Under the pieces are notes generated by a model that saw only the letters and a program-made list of their open reading frames with translations, was not told the DNA's origin and made no database searches. Of a stretch of DNA of 64,000 nt, positions 1-11,084 are shown piece after piece; positions within the stretch are counted from its first letter, which is position 1, and each line of letters starts with the position of its first letter. This DNA comes from Phanerodontia chrysosporium (Eukaryota; Basidiomycota; Agaricomycetes; Polyporales; Phanerochaetaceae). The DNA lies in contig MJGA01000033.1 of the NCBI GenBank assembly GCA_001910725.1, positions 62,001-126,000 on the forward strand, read 5' to 3'. The position numbers were made by a program, and so were the translations under genes.

Positions 1-1018
1 GCCCTCTGCAGGCCTTACACCACCGGCGCTGTGCACTCTTGCAGCGCTGAATCCGAATCTTACCTCTCTTCGCCTCGATTTCTGCGGACGAATGGACAAC
101 AGTGTCATCGCCGCTTGGAGCACCTCATTGCCAGCGCTCAAACGCATAGAGCTTCTCGGCCCGTTCCTCGTTTATGCTTCGACATGGCAGACCTTCTTTG
201 CCTCTCATCCTAACCTCACCGGCTTCCTCATAACACAATCACCGCGATTCGACCTGACTTGCATGGAGAGCCTCGTCGAGAATTGCAAAAACCTCACAGA
301 GTTGCGTCTCAAGGAAGTCGGGCAACTCAAGGAAGACTTCTTACCGCATATCAAGAAGCTCGCAGGCCAGCTTACCTATCTCGACCTGAGCTGTCCTGGT
401 GAACCCGAAGCAGTCTCATGTGACGCCTTGACGGACCTCGTAGCCGCCGTAGGTTCGGGACTGCGCCATCTCGACCTCTCGGGACACTTGCTACTCAGAG
501 ACGGATTCCTCTACCAGGGCTTGAAGCCGCACACGCATCAGCTCGAGACGCTCGTACTCTCGCTCACGCCGGAGCTCACCGACGCGGGCGTCGCCGAGTT
601 CTTCGACACGTGGAGCGCGCCCCCGCTTGTGCACCTCGACCTGAGCCGGAACCACGAGCTCGCCGGCAAGGCGCTTGCGGCGCTTCTTGCGCATTCGGGT
701 GGCGCGCTCGAAACACTCAACCTTAATGGCTGGAAAGCCGTTCCTGAAGACGTGCTTGCGACGCTTGGCCCTCGCGCCCCCACCTCCGCCGTGTGGACCT
801 CGGCTGGTGTCGCGAGGTCACAGACTGGATTGTCAAGGCGCTCGTAGAGGGATGCCCCGACCTCGCGGAGGTCAAGGTCTGGGGATGCCAACGTGTGACG
901 GTGAATTGCCCCCGCAAGGTATGTTTTACTTTAAATTGCAGTTCCTGCGGCGGCGACTGATGTGTTTGTTCAGCGCGGTGTGACAGTGCTCGGTATCGAG
1001 GCGCAGAACTACGTGTAG
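1..1018 (+). CDS. RAD7: Rad7-like nucleotide-excision-repair LRR protein, 3' part
   Basis: Leucine-rich-repeat protein open from the first bases of the window, so the N-terminus lies outside. Repeats of the form LxxLxLxxC/N run along the reading frame (LTSLRLDFCGRM, LTYLDLSC, LRHLDLSG, LVHLDLSRN, LETLNLNGW). The C-terminus (ILVKALVEGCPDL-like segment, VKVWGCQRVT, NCPRK, RGVTVLG) resembles the Rad7/Rhp7 end. In yeast Rad7 acts with Rad16 in global-genome repair of UV damage in non-transcribed chromatin. Last intron 919-973 (GTATGT...CAG); final exon 974-1018. The frame must change by one base at the C5 run 777-781; one more C would join ...LGPRAP to HLRRVDLGW. As written, the frame instead stops at 847. 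Recognition is from repeat pattern and C-terminal motif; another LRR/F-box protein is the main alternative. Confidence 0.72.
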
Positions 1019-1953
1019 CCCTTATTTATTTGGATATTTCGGTCTAGATACCCTGCGTGTACGTTTATATGTCGTTTTATGTATGCTTATCTCTTTTAGG
1101 TCTGGCCTCTTGAGCGGGTATATTGGATGTCTTCGGCTCGTCTCTGCTAGTCTCATACTCAGTCTGACAAAGACTCTAGCAATTCACTCGGGAAGGGTAG
1201 CGTAGAGTGAGAGCAGCGTATTAGTTGACTTGCACACCCCTTGATGCCTCAAGCCGATACAACCCGTTGGCAGGAGACTGCTTACAGTAGCTTAGGATCA
1301 AAGGACGTTTCCAAGATCCTCAGCAGGTACGCAAACTGATTCAGAAACTACGGCAACTTCCACGCTAATCATAGACCATCACAGAGATGCCTTAACCGCC
1401 TTTCCGTCTGGTTTAGACGCACTCGATGGCTCAAGTACCGCGCTCGACAATATTGCTCTTCCCTTGCTGCGGGTGCTTATCGAGGTATGGAACGCTTGGT
1501 AGCTCGTCAGTTGACGTACACGTGTATTCCACGTCCTTACTGAAAGCTTGGTCTTCAGTTCATCACTGAAGTACTGAACTCTTGTTGGCCGGCGTTCGCT
1601 GGGATCGCGCAGGTACTCAGCCTCTCCACAGGGCGGGGGATATGCTGCATGAGTTTGTTCGCGGCATTCTAGGCGTGCATCGCGCAGTCTGGGCATTTCG
1701 TCCGTCCATCCGCTTACTGTGCTGCAGCTGATCTAGTATCTGATCGATGTAACACTCCCGGACGGCTGCGCTAACGGCCCCGGCCCAGCAAGTGACCTCA
1801 TACAAACCATTCCATCCATCGTCGCTTGGACATGTGTCTTCCGTTCAGAACTACACGACTCACCATCGCCCGACCGCGGCTCGGTCCCTGACAAGGGTCC
1901 TGGCGCTATGCGCGACGATACTCGAGAGGTTGGTTTCAATACACTGGGCTCGC
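1019..1953. other. Intergenic region without supported gene
   Basis: Short ORFs on both strands lack splice-compatible continuations or recognisable domains. The first part should hold the 3' UTR of the Rad7-like gene and the last part the promoter of the lectin-peptidase gene. Confidence 0.6.
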
Positions 1954-1961
1954 TATATAAG
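1954..1961 (+). promoter_or_regulatory. TATA box of the lectin-peptidase gene
   Basis: TATATAAG lies 58-65 nt before the chosen ATG at 2019, a usual distance for a fungal TATA element. No other ATG lies between it and the start. Confidence 0.5.
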
Positions 1962-2018
1962 ATGCTGATTCGCAGTTCTAACAGACAGTGCTCTAGTTCT
2001 GTCTCTTCATCCACCAAG

Positions 2019-5000
2019 ATGTGCTCTTCAGTCCTCGGCAATGTCATCTGCGCTGTTCCCAACCGCCCAGGGTTCGATGTCTACTGCATAGATCCCCAGG
2101 CATCGGACTCGACGCCTAACATTGTCGTCTTCGGGAAAGCCGCCAGCTCGAACAACATCGAGGACAAGCTCACCTTCCGTGCGGACTACGGGTTCCGCGA
2201 CTCCAAGATCGCCGTAACCAGGGTGAGCGCACGGATATCGATTGAACAAAAGCCGCTAACAAAAGACCTAGCGCGAGTTCGGGAATGGTAGCCAGCAAGC
2301 GTCCATCTACTACCAAGGGTACAATGGGAATCTGCTCGAATACAGGATTACGCGGGCCGGTGTCAGAGCGTTGCTCAACGTTGACAACGTCCCCGCGAAC
2401 ACGACTCGCCTTCCGACTGCACCGGCCATGGGATGCTCTCTCGCAGCTACCATGACTGGTGCAGACGGGCAGACCGTGGTGCTCTTCTACCAGACAGAGG
2501 ATAATGTCAGTACCCTTTATGTTGTGATATACCATCCATCGCTCATGGTAGACGGTTTTCCAGAAGATATGTGCGGCCCACCGCATTCTTGTCGGCAAGA
2601 GGCGCTGTGCACTGATGTTCTCCAAACTTTACTAGACTACGTGTGGCAGCGGGCGTTCGGGACGTGGAGTCTCCCCATACTCGTCACAAACGAGGCGACC
2701 ACGGGACCATCGACCCTTTCTGCCTTCTCCTGGACAGGTCAGTACCCACTCTGCCTGAATATTGCACCGTAATTTATACGCCTGCGCCTGGTACCTCTTT
2801 CTCTAGAGTCTGACCCGAACGCCCGGACCGTCATAGACTGCGTCTGCATCGCCTTCAACACTTCCCCCGGTCAGGTAACCGTATACATGCGCCGCGAGTT
2901 GCGCCGCCCCTCCGCAGCAGGCGCGCTTCCCTCCTCTCTTCGCCCGAACTTCGAGCCTGTCGTCAACTACTTCGGCCCCACCACGCGCGGGCCGCTCTCC
3001 GCGGTATATGCCACTGCCGAAGATGGCTCGCCGCTCGTAGGGCAGTATCAAATCTATACGCAATTGCTGGAGGACCCGTCCAGGATCTGGGCTGGGACAG
3101 TGTTGCCCGGGAACAACGCTGGAGGCGCGCTGTTCCAGAAATATAAGGTTGTGGTGGCCGATACGCCGCGGCTTAGGATCCCGGCTCGTGGAAGTACGTC
3201 GGCTGTTCTGTCCGCTGCTCTCCGCTGGTCATGCTAAGATTTTGTCAAGCTTCCATCTCGACCGTATACGACCCGCCTAAAGAAGGCGACAAGACATACA
3301 CTGGACGTATGTAACGCTTATATCTGATGTCTGATGACTTCTAACAATGTGTCTAGGTATGACAGTCGTATACACTAGTTCAGAGGGTCTCATTGCCTAT
3401 CACGAAATGGACGTGGTGCAGCCGATCCCGCCTCATCCGTAAGATTCCGTTGTCTGTAGAACTTTTGTAAAATACGGTATGAACGAAATGCTTCATTAGC
3501 ATTGAACCTCCATACGTGCCAGTCACACCTCCGGTCCCTACGCTTCCCTCACTTCCCATTCCTCCGATACCAGGCTTCCCGGTTGATGGCGTCTGTGAGT
3601 GTGTCTTATTTGAACGTATGTACCATGACTAGCGGAATCTCATCCACCTTTGTCAGATATCATAGTTAACGTCTCAGTAACGGTATCTCTCAGTATGAAT
3701 GAAGGTATGACATTGACTCTACTCCCGATATCTGCTCAGCTACGTATGTGTTCTGTCACGCAGATTTTTCCGTGTCAGTCGCCACCAACGTCGAGGTCTC
3801 AAATGGCTTCTCTCATTTGTGGCTCGTCGAGGCCAAAACTAGTGACAGCGATAGCCACGACATATCCTCCGTAGCATACACCTTACGGAACATCGCTACC
3901 GGTGCAAAGCTCCAAGTCGGCAATGGTAAATGATGCATACCAGTCTCCGTATGTCAACTGCTGATCATGGGCTATTATTACGCATTTTAGGTCAGAGAAC
4001 GGAAGGTGGAGGAGAGGATAATGGCCAGGAGTGGGTGCTTACACGAGACACGAGTGGTGAGATGCTGTTCAGGTGAGTGTACGCAGCGAAGACGAATTGT
4101 TGGGTTCGGTTCTGACGAGCTTCGCCCACTCTAGCATCCAAAGCAAGGCTGAGCAGAGTGAGTATTCATTTTACCATCGCGTCTTCCTTTTGTCGTGCTC
4201 AACGAGCACCCCGTCGAATCCTAACCCAAGCCTTCGTCGAGGAAATGTATGTCTCAAAGTTATAATCAATGAGATGAAGTCCATGCTGACAGCTTTGAGT
4301 AGCTTGAGCGGCGCAGGCCAGAACACCCGCTCAGCCGGCGGCAAGGTTCCCGCCGCCCAAGCAGCGGCTCCAGTGGAAGTTCCAGCAGGTCAGCGTCTCA
4401 CCTGATCAGATACAGCGCGCGGTAGATGCCATCCCGCACGTTTCGACGGGCTGGGCGCGCAACAGGAGCCACCGGGTAGACAAACAGTGCGTCATCTCTT
4501 GTTGTAGTCTGGGCAAGCCGTTGACTCTGAGAGCGCATGCAGTTATATCGTCATCCAGCCTGCGCAGTGGGAGGCGATATGGAAGACGTCCGGCTTGGGA
4601 AACTATCACTGGACGGAGGAGCTGTTTGACTGTGACGACTTCGCTGTCGGTTCGTTTCGTTCATATTCTCTTTATTAAACATTCTAATTGCCCGCCACAT
4701 GTCTAGTGTTCAAAGGAAGAGTTGCAGAGTGGGGCTATAGCAATATCAGAACACAGGCACGCGAAATTTCTATGTCTGCACCATTCACTCTGAACCCAGA
4801 CGGCTGACGTTCGTCTGCAGAAAGTGGGAATCCTCTGCGGGTTGATCTGTGCACGTGCACGCAACGGCGGCGTGGGACACTGCTTCAATTTCAGCCTGGC
4901 GTCGAACCTGAAGACTGTGACCTTCTTCGAGTATGTTTATCGGTTGCATCATAGCTCTGGAGGTTACTGACCGATGTCCTTGATAGGCCTCAGAGGGGAC

Positions 5001-5120
5001 GTTTGAGGCGGTACGTTATCTGGACCTGCTAACCTTTGTTCCTTTTTCGTTCACTTATCTCGGGGATGGCACGTACAGGAGCTGATCAAGAAGTACGAGC
5101 CCACGTTTGGGTTCTGGTGA
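2019..5120 (+). CDS. Fucose-lectin-like propeller fused to MOA-like cysteine peptidase
   Basis: About 17 small exons; clear ones are 2019-2222, 2272-2505/2509, 2636-2737, 2807-3193, 3250-3306, 3357-3438, 3500-3594, 3657-3704, 3764-3925, 3991-4072, 4135-4157, 4231-4246, ~4322-4486, 4543-4649, 4707-~4773, 4821-4930, 4987-5010 and 5079-5120. The N-terminal ~350 residues have blade-like repeats (SIYYQGYNGNLLEYR, VLFYQTEDN...FGTWS, VVYTSSEGLIAYHE) as in fungal fucose-specific lectins. A Pro-rich linker (exon 3500-3594) follows, then a middle region, then a domain like the C-terminus of Marasmius oreades agglutinin: Cys in FDCDDF, His in GHCFNF and Glu in FFEPQ fit the known Cys-His-Glu papain-like triad. 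No signal peptide is seen. Two frame breaks late in the gene (about 4821 and the G4 run 4995-4998) are each cured by one base. The product is probably a defence lectin/protease; the assignment is from motifs only. Confidence 0.6.
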
Positions 5121-5340
5121 ACGAACGGGTAGATGGACAATTGTGACGAGCGTGCTGCGAGAACGCTCCAGATACGCCTATTTTACCTTTTCCTGTGTAC
5201 ATCGCAATTTGCTACTCCATGTGTCGGTGAGAAGTCATGCAGTTCTGATTCAGTGCCTCTCAAAATCGCTTGTCCACAGGCAAAATAAATCTTTATGGAT
5301 TCGTAATCTGTTACGCAAGTTCTGGTACCGGCAGAAAGCT

Positions 5341-6644
5341 TCATTCTACGAACTCGGCTCTGTCAGGAAAGAGGGCATGGTAGGCCGCATGCTTCGCCCG
5401 CAACAGGGTGGAACGCTCTCCGTTGCGCAGGAAGCCTCTCTTGTCGACGACCTCCCTCAGCCGGAAGAAGTCGTACACGACATTCACTGCGTTGATCAGG
5501 TCGTTGTACTCCTCGGGCTGCGCGTCCGCCCTATGTTCGCGCGGGGTGTAGAGGATGGTCGTGGTCCTGCCGCAAGAGTTAACCGGTGCAATGCAGCACC
5601 CGTACGACACGGGAAGCAGGGGCGTCGCCTCCGTGCAGCCCGTGGGGAGCGTCGTACAGCGAAAGTGCCGTGGCCCTGCCGTTCGGCGGTATGCAGCCCC
5701 ATTCCTCAACGCGGGAGCGGCCTCGGAGGAAGCACATTTCCGTCTGATGCGGGAACGTCAAGGGGGGGTGTTGCCATTGGCGGTTCGCTCCCGAGGTATA
5801 GCCTCGAAGTCCTCGAGATAGTCGACGCTGCGAGGGCCGGGGCTCCAGTGTGTGTAGCGGTGCCCAAGACTGTCCGCCGCCCATTCGTCGCAGATGAGCT
5901 GCAGCGCCGCGCCGACGTCGTATGTGCCCCACTTCGCGATGAACTCGTCCCGCAGGATGATGTCTGCACTGTGTCGCGCAGACAGCGCCGCCATCAGCTC
6001 GAGGAGCGCTATGGTGCTGTACTCGAACGGCCGCAGCCCGTGGCTCCCCCAGAACGCGCCGCTTGTCAAGTAGGCGCACATGAAGTTGACGGAGTTGATT
6101 GAATGCCACCTGTTCCGCCGCAGGTATTCTGGCCCATCCCGGATAACTGTCGGGCGGAACGAAATACTGTCTCCCTCGGTATGTACCGTGTAGTCGATGG
6201 CAAGCCGGTGAGGTGCATCTTGACTCTTGTGGATAGCCTCGACCTGCTCTCTCGTAGGAGGAACCCAGGTCGTCCTGGGATCGTTGTAACGAGGACTTGG
6301 ACCCTGTTTACGGGCCTTGTCGTCTATTGCCATGTGGTCTTCGTGTTTATGGCGAAGCCGGTTTCCCTTAGGTGGATTGGGGCATTGGAGCACGAGGTAT
6401 CGCTTCTCGAACACGCCGACACGTTCATCTACCGTGGTAAAGCGGCACAGGTTTTCCATTACCTCTCTTTCGGCCGAAGTGACCGTGAGGGTGTCCAGAA
6501 AGTGTGGTTTTCTGAGCTCGCATAAAAGCTGATGGAGGTGGAAGGAAACTTGCTGACGGGTGAAGAGGGCCACCTGCTCTCGAACACTTCCCGAGGCATC
6601 GGGATGTAGTTCACGGGCGCAATTGCAGCTGCAGCGCGAGACAT
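5341..6644 (-). CDS. Two-domain member of the WG/DAVN paralog family
   Basis: Function unknown. It is read from ATG 6644 (MSRAAAAIAP...) to a stop at 5341. The first domain ends with the signature INSVNF...LRPFEYSTIALLELMAA. A second domain follows without a stop: FIAKWGTYDVGAALQLICDEW, then TTTILYTP, then LINAVNVVYDFFRL...ERSTLLRAKHAA. Both halves align by eye with the single-domain genes at 7328, 9133 and 10327, so this is a tandem duplication within one gene, or two genes run together. Reading through needs one base at CC 6573-6574 and one at the G7 run 5762-5768. A further change of frame near 5550-5600 fits a ~44 nt intron ending in GCGGCAG. No signal peptide, membrane segment or known catalytic motif was seen. 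Confidence 0.5.
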
Positions 6645-7327
6645 ATGTTCCGGAAGATCGAGACTTGCTCTAGCAGATAAGAAGCAGGATGCGACTTGGA
6701 GGCGAGGGTTCAAAACTACGTTTTCGCTTCATACGTCTCAGGCTTTTAAGCCACTTCGGAACCTCATGGCTTACAGTGGCCATCGGCACTTTGGTGAGCC
6801 TAATGTTCTTTGTCGCCACATACATAGAGAAAGAGAATCAATCCCTGATGTGGCCTGCATGGCGCCAGGTGGGCCTGAGTCGGACAAAGGCGTTGGAGAG
6901 CTTCGTGTTTGGGCCAGCCGCAACGAGGACTACATGCACCTCAGGTGGCCCTGCGGCACCCACAAAACACCCGTAGCCTGCAAATGACGTATAATGCATT
7001 GTCCGCACACATACTTTGTTTACCAGTGCTGCGAATTTGTGCGGTTGTGAGGAACTCTACGCGAAGCTTGAGTGGCATTCTTCCGATAGGCACAAAGTCA
7101 GAAATTGAAGTGGCCAGATCAGATACGCGCCACACAGAGTTCCATGACAATTTATCCCCACGGAAAGCCTCCGCGGGCCACAATGAAGCGCAGAGATCGT
7201 AGGGCAGAGAGGTGTGGCTCAGGGACAAATGCGGCCTCGTCTGGGAGGATATAACCAGGCCTTCCGACTCCGAGGCCTGCACAGTAACATACACCTTAGC
7301 ATCTACCCATCCAACAAGCAAGCAGCC
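6645..7327. promoter_or_regulatory. Divergent intergenic region of two paralogs
   Basis: Separates the minus-strand two-domain paralog from the plus-strand copy at 7328 and should hold both promoters. ATATAACC at about 7249-7256 lies some 75 nt before the plus-strand ATG and is the only TATA-like candidate on that side. No ORF here is supported. Confidence 0.35.
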
Positions 7328-7976
7328 ATGCCAGCGCGCCAGGCCGTACGCAAGACCGCCGCGAAGCCAGTCCCGGCCCCGTGCTCGAAGCCTACGGCAC
7401 CTTCACCGACGCCGAGCTCAAGCAGAAATGGGGCACATGCAGTCCGCTAGAGGCCATGAAGGCGGTTTACGACCTCGTGCGGGACGATCACAGGTTCCGG
7501 CGGATGCTCGTGCTCACGCCGGCCGAGCTGCTCGTCCTGCACGGGCTCGTCCTGGCCGCCGCGCCGCGCGCACCGGGGCTGTACGTGCGCGCGCGCGTCC
7601 CGCCGGACGCCGGCGCCGGCGGGGCCGCCGGCAGCGCCGCGCGGTGCGCGGGAGCGCGCCTCTCGGCGAGACGTTCGCGCCGTACAGGAACACGGCGCCG
7701 GCAGCGCCGTTCCAGATCGGGTACCGCAAGCACCTGCGGCCGGGCGCGCGGGGCACGGGCAGCACGGTGCTGTACACGGGCTTCGCGCGCGCGGCGGGGG
7801 CGCCGCCCGCGGACGTCCTCGATGCGGTGAACTATGTCGAGGACTGGACGCAGAGCGCGGGCTTCCGCGCGGGCTGCGGAGGCGCGCTCGACCCGTTCGA
7901 GTGGGAGACGGTGCTGCTCGTGAAGTGCGCCGTGCAGTACTACTTTTTTGGGCTGGAGGGTTTCAAGAGGAATTAG
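7328..7976 (+). CDS. Single-domain WG/DAVN family protein
   Basis: Function unknown. From ATG 7328 (MPARQAVRKTAAKP) the protein runs into LEAYGTFTDAELKQKWGT, the family WG motif, a helical stretch (LTPAELLVLHGLVLAAA), an Ala/Pro/Gly linker, then STVLYTGF and DVLDAVNYVEDW...EWETVLLVKCAV. The stop is at 7974-7976. Two one-base frame breaks must be bridged, most simply at CCCC 7377-7380 and GGG 7650-7652, both in very GC-rich sequence. Without these repairs no single frame covers both signatures. It is the divergent neighbour of the two-domain paralog. A 304-residue minus-strand ORF covering the same bases is a GC-driven shadow. Confidence 0.5.
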
Positions 7977-9132
7977 TTCGGTGAGGTTGTCCGGGGAAGC
8001 GTGTATGGTGTAGCGTTGGCTCAGTATGGAACAGACTCGGAGCGGCAGTGATGCTTTCCCGAGAGGACGTGACTGCAAGCATTGTAAAAAAACTGGTATG
8101 TAAGCGAACAGGCGTATATCACAGCTATGATTTATTCGCACATTGTCCTCGAGCTTCCCAACGTGTTGAGTCGGCGACGATAAGCCTGGTGGCAGTCGAA
8201 GCGCCGGAGGAAAAGGACGCGCGAACTGTCCCGGGGTCTGTGATCGAAAGCTGGGACCCCGTGAACCGTCTACCGCATCACGGCGACGTTTCACCCCTTG
8301 CAACGGCAGCACTGCAAGACGCAGCACCAGGAGGATATTTGTTGGGAATGTATGACATTTTACACAGATTAAAATGCAAGACATCTCAGGTGCCACAGGC
8401 ACAACTTGGCGGAGAGTTGCATTTGGCCACAGCCCAAGACAAAACTCTGAATCGATAGCGTGTCCAGCAGCGGGAAGGTCAGCACGCTAGAGGATATGCG
8501 GCCCCATCGCGAACTGCGCATTTTGCAACAACCGTTCCGGTTGAGAGGTCCGAGCTTCGAGTAGCCTGGGGCCTGAGCGGCCGTCAGACTGTACGCTTTC
8601 GGCTGGGACCTCCAGCGTGCGCAAGCTCACCTTCACATAGAGGTGGCGTCCGGCAGGTTCAAGTCTGCAAAGCCGCGATGGGATGCTGCGGTGCCCTCGG
8701 ACACCAGCCACGAACAATGCTCAGACCCGCAAACCACCGGGCGCGTGCAAGTTGTTTAGCCGTTTGTTTGGCTAAAAGGCGTCACCTGATTCCGTAGTTG
8801 CAGACTTCTGTGGATTGTTGGTGCACGCTGCAGTATATAGCTCTCTTTGTAGGTCTCTTACGTCGTCCATGGCGGGCACCGTATGCTCACTAATGTTGAT
8901 TAATTAGAAACAGATGCGGTAATGCAAGTACAGTGTGCAAGTACGATAGTATTAGCGTGTATAGCTGGCGTAGGAACTATAGAGGCCGTGGAGTATGTAA
9001 TGCGGGCTAGCTCACAATAGCAACAAGCAGTGTGCAGGGGCACTTCCGGAACTAGTGGTACATGTCCATTGAGAGCGTGTAGTACCGCACAGGCACAGGG
9101 TGAGAAACAGCAGGCTTCCTAGAGTGCGATGG
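7977..9132. other. Intergenic region without supported gene
   Basis: A 136-codon plus-strand frame at 8048-8458 and smaller ones have no domain, intron pattern or similarity to the neighbouring paralogs. It lies between the 3' ends of two convergent family members, so both terminators should be here. Confidence 0.5.
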
Positions 9133-9807
9133 TCAGTATCTGCATATAATCACCGCGCATACAACCAACCTTGTCTTCCGCATATATCCGTAAACCGACA
9201 CGTTTTCGCAGGGGCGCTGGAACCCGCCAGCCATGCGAAAGCAGTGCATTATTTCGGACTTGAGGAGGCGGAGGAGGGCCTCTTCGCGCATGTCCAGCGC
9301 ACCGCACGCCGCGCAGAACTCGGCGGTGCCACAGAGCTGCTGGACGGCGCAGACGGCGTCGACCTCGTCGCGGGGCCTAGCCGAGGGCCGGAAGAGCGGG
9401 ACGTACAGCACAGCGGCGCCGCCCGCGGCATGTAGGACGAGCTGCTTCGCGTACGCGTGCGCGAGTGGACGGCCGGCGGGAGCGCACGGGCGCGGCGGGA
9501 GCCAGATCTCGTTCCAGAAGGCGTCGTGCCAGTGTGCCGTGGCGGCACAGGGCGGGGCGGGCGCGCGGGTGTGGCGGACGCCGTGCACCCAGGCACGCAG
9601 CGCGCGCATGAGCTCGGCGAGCGTGCGCCGCGCGGGGCAGAGGGGACGCTCCCAGCCCGGGAGCAGCGCGGCGACGCGCTCGAGCATGGCGGTCGCCTCG
9701 GCGATGTCGAGGGCACCCCAGCGCTCGAGCCACGCGGCGTAGGTTGCGGGTGGGACGTCGACGGGGCCGGGGCGGCGTTCCCAGGGGGTGTGTTCAGGGT
9801 CGGACAT
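9133..9807 (-). CDS. Intact single-domain WG/DAVN family protein
   Basis: Function unknown. This is the only member of the cluster open over its whole length as given (224 codons from ATG 9807, MSDPEHTPWERRPGP). It has WLERWGALDIAEATAMLERVAALL (WG motif), a charged helix (TLAELMRALRAWVHG), AHWHDAFWNEIWLPPRP, AAVLYVPLF, then DEVDAVCAVQQLCG (Cys where the others have Asn) and EEALLRLLKSEI. The last ~25 residues do not align with the other copies and may belong to an unrecognised intron. It is divergent to the copy at 10327 across a 519-nt gap holding a perfect palindromic TATA sequence. No signal peptide or membrane span. Confidence 0.6.
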   Translation of the reverse strand: MSDPEHTPWERRPGPVDVPPATYAAWLERWGALDIAEATAMLERVAALLPGWERPLCPARRTLAELMRALRAWVHGVRHTRAPAPPCAATAHWHDAFWNEIWLPPRPCAPAGRPLAHAYAKQLVLHAAGGAAVLYVPLFRPSARPRDEVDAVCAVQQLCGTAEFCAACGALDMREEALLRLLKSEIMHCFRMAGGFQRPCENVSVYGYMRKTRLVVCAVIICRY

Positions 9808-10034
9808 GCGTGTTGTGGGCGGGCAAAGAGTGGAGAGAATGCTGGACGGCCTGCGTCCGGGGCGGGATGGAGAAGGCAGCGGTCCAGGGCTTCTGGGTGC
9901 TTTGGCTCAGTCGCAGGGCGTGCTTTGACAAGCCTCGTGGCCGAATACATGGCCACAGCTGGCTTGAGCACGTGCGACGGGACTGCCATGGCCTAGCACC
10001 GGCTGTTGGCTGTTCTTCGAGAGCGCCTGCGGTG

Positions 10035-10048
10035 CGCTTATATAAGCG
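10035..10048. promoter_or_regulatory. Palindromic TATA element between divergent paralogs
   Basis: CGCTTATATAAGCG is a perfect 14-bp palindrome, so it presents TATATAAG on both strands. It lies 228 nt upstream of the minus-strand ATG (9807) and 279 nt upstream of the plus-strand ATG (10327), close to the middle of the shared region. Confidence 0.4.
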
Positions 10049-10279
10049 GACGCCACGAAGGGGGCCCTAAACGCCCGTGTTGACCCTAACCCTCGCTCTT
10101 GGCTTCAGAAAAGCAGCTTGTAATCGAAAACCTCGCTGTCTCGGCAACCACCTGCCCCGAGGGCCACGACAGGGATGGCTGGCTGCCAGATCGGGCCATC
10201 GGCCCTGTCCTTTGGTCAAAGTATTGTCAAAGCGAATGTGCCACGCTCTCGACAATTGCCTGGGCGGCCCCACGCAAGG

Positions 10280-10286
10280 TATAAAG
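10280..10286 (+). promoter_or_regulatory. TATA box of the paralog at 10327
   Basis: TATAAAG ends 40 nt before the ATG at 10327. A pyrimidine-rich stretch follows it. It is a better-placed core promoter for the plus-strand gene than the palindrome further upstream. Confidence 0.45.
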
Positions 10287-10326
10287 TATCTCTTGCAGTT
10301 CCGCCAGTCCCCAACACATCCATATC

Positions 10327-11084
10327 ATGCTCTCCAACGTCGCTATCGATCTGGTTGCAATCCCGTCTCAGCCTGGAGCCACCCGAGCGACGGCTTTTTC
10401 GACGGCGCAGCGTCTGCACACCTCGCAGACTCTGCCGACGTCAAGTTCTTTGGGCCTGATTACAAGTTTTCCGCGGACCGCTTCGCTGCCCGCTGGGGCA
10501 GGAGCATCACAGCCGCCGACGTTGCCGCGGTCATGCAGCGAATGCTCGTATGCATCCAGCAGAAGCCCGCCACGGTGGCACTCGCACAGCCGCAAGTGCA
10601 AGCCCTAGTTGCGCTCTGCGCTCACCTCGAAAACCGCACGCCCGCTGCGGCGCCCAGTGCGCCTATCCTCGCGGCGCTGGACACCGAGCCACTGGTCGAG
10701 CTGTGGCCCGCGCCACCAAAACCTCAAGAAGAATCCAGCCAGTCTGGTGCCGAGGCGGAAGCCGACGCGGCCCCGGAGTGGCGCGTGTACGGCAAAGACC
10801 GCCTGGCGAAGGCGTTCACGGCGCGCTTCTGCGACGCGTTGACCGGCGCGGAGAAGCCCGTGGTCGTGCCCTGCGTGCTGCGCTACGTCCCGTTCTCCAA
10901 GCCCCGGCGCAAGGGCGAGCGGTTCCCCGGCGACGTGCTCGATGCGGTGAACCTCATGCTCGACTACGTGCGCGCACATTGCCCGGGGGCGTGCTCTGAC
11001 TTTGCGTGGCGCGCGCTGGTGAGCATCAAGCGTGATGTTGTGCGCAGGCCTTTGAGACCCTGCCCCTCTGTCCGGAAAGCGTGA
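10327..11084 (+). CDS. Single-domain WG/DAVN family protein
   Basis: Function unknown. It starts at ATG 10327 (MLSNVAIDLVAIPSQPG); after a one-base break at GG 10375-10376 it continues as SDGFFDGAASAHLADSADVK, then FSADRFAARWGRSITAADVAAV (WG motif), a helical LAQPQVQALVALCAHLE segment, an Ala/Pro-rich linker with an acidic patch, PCVLRYVPF and DVLDAVNLMLDYV...FAWRALVSIKRDVV, the family C-terminal signature. The stop is at 11082-11084; the last residues after the signature differ from the other copies and may be intron read-through. An upstream extension of the same frame to 10077 lacks family similarity and was not used. Confidence 0.5.

Noticed and set aside
5107..6102. 331-codon plus-strand ORF
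   Set aside because: Overlaps the minus-strand two-domain paralog; its sequence has no recognisable domain.
7488..8402. 304-codon minus-strand ORF over a paralog
   Set aside because: Covers the WG/DAVN copy at 7328 in antisense and extends into non-coding sequence; composition is low-complexity.
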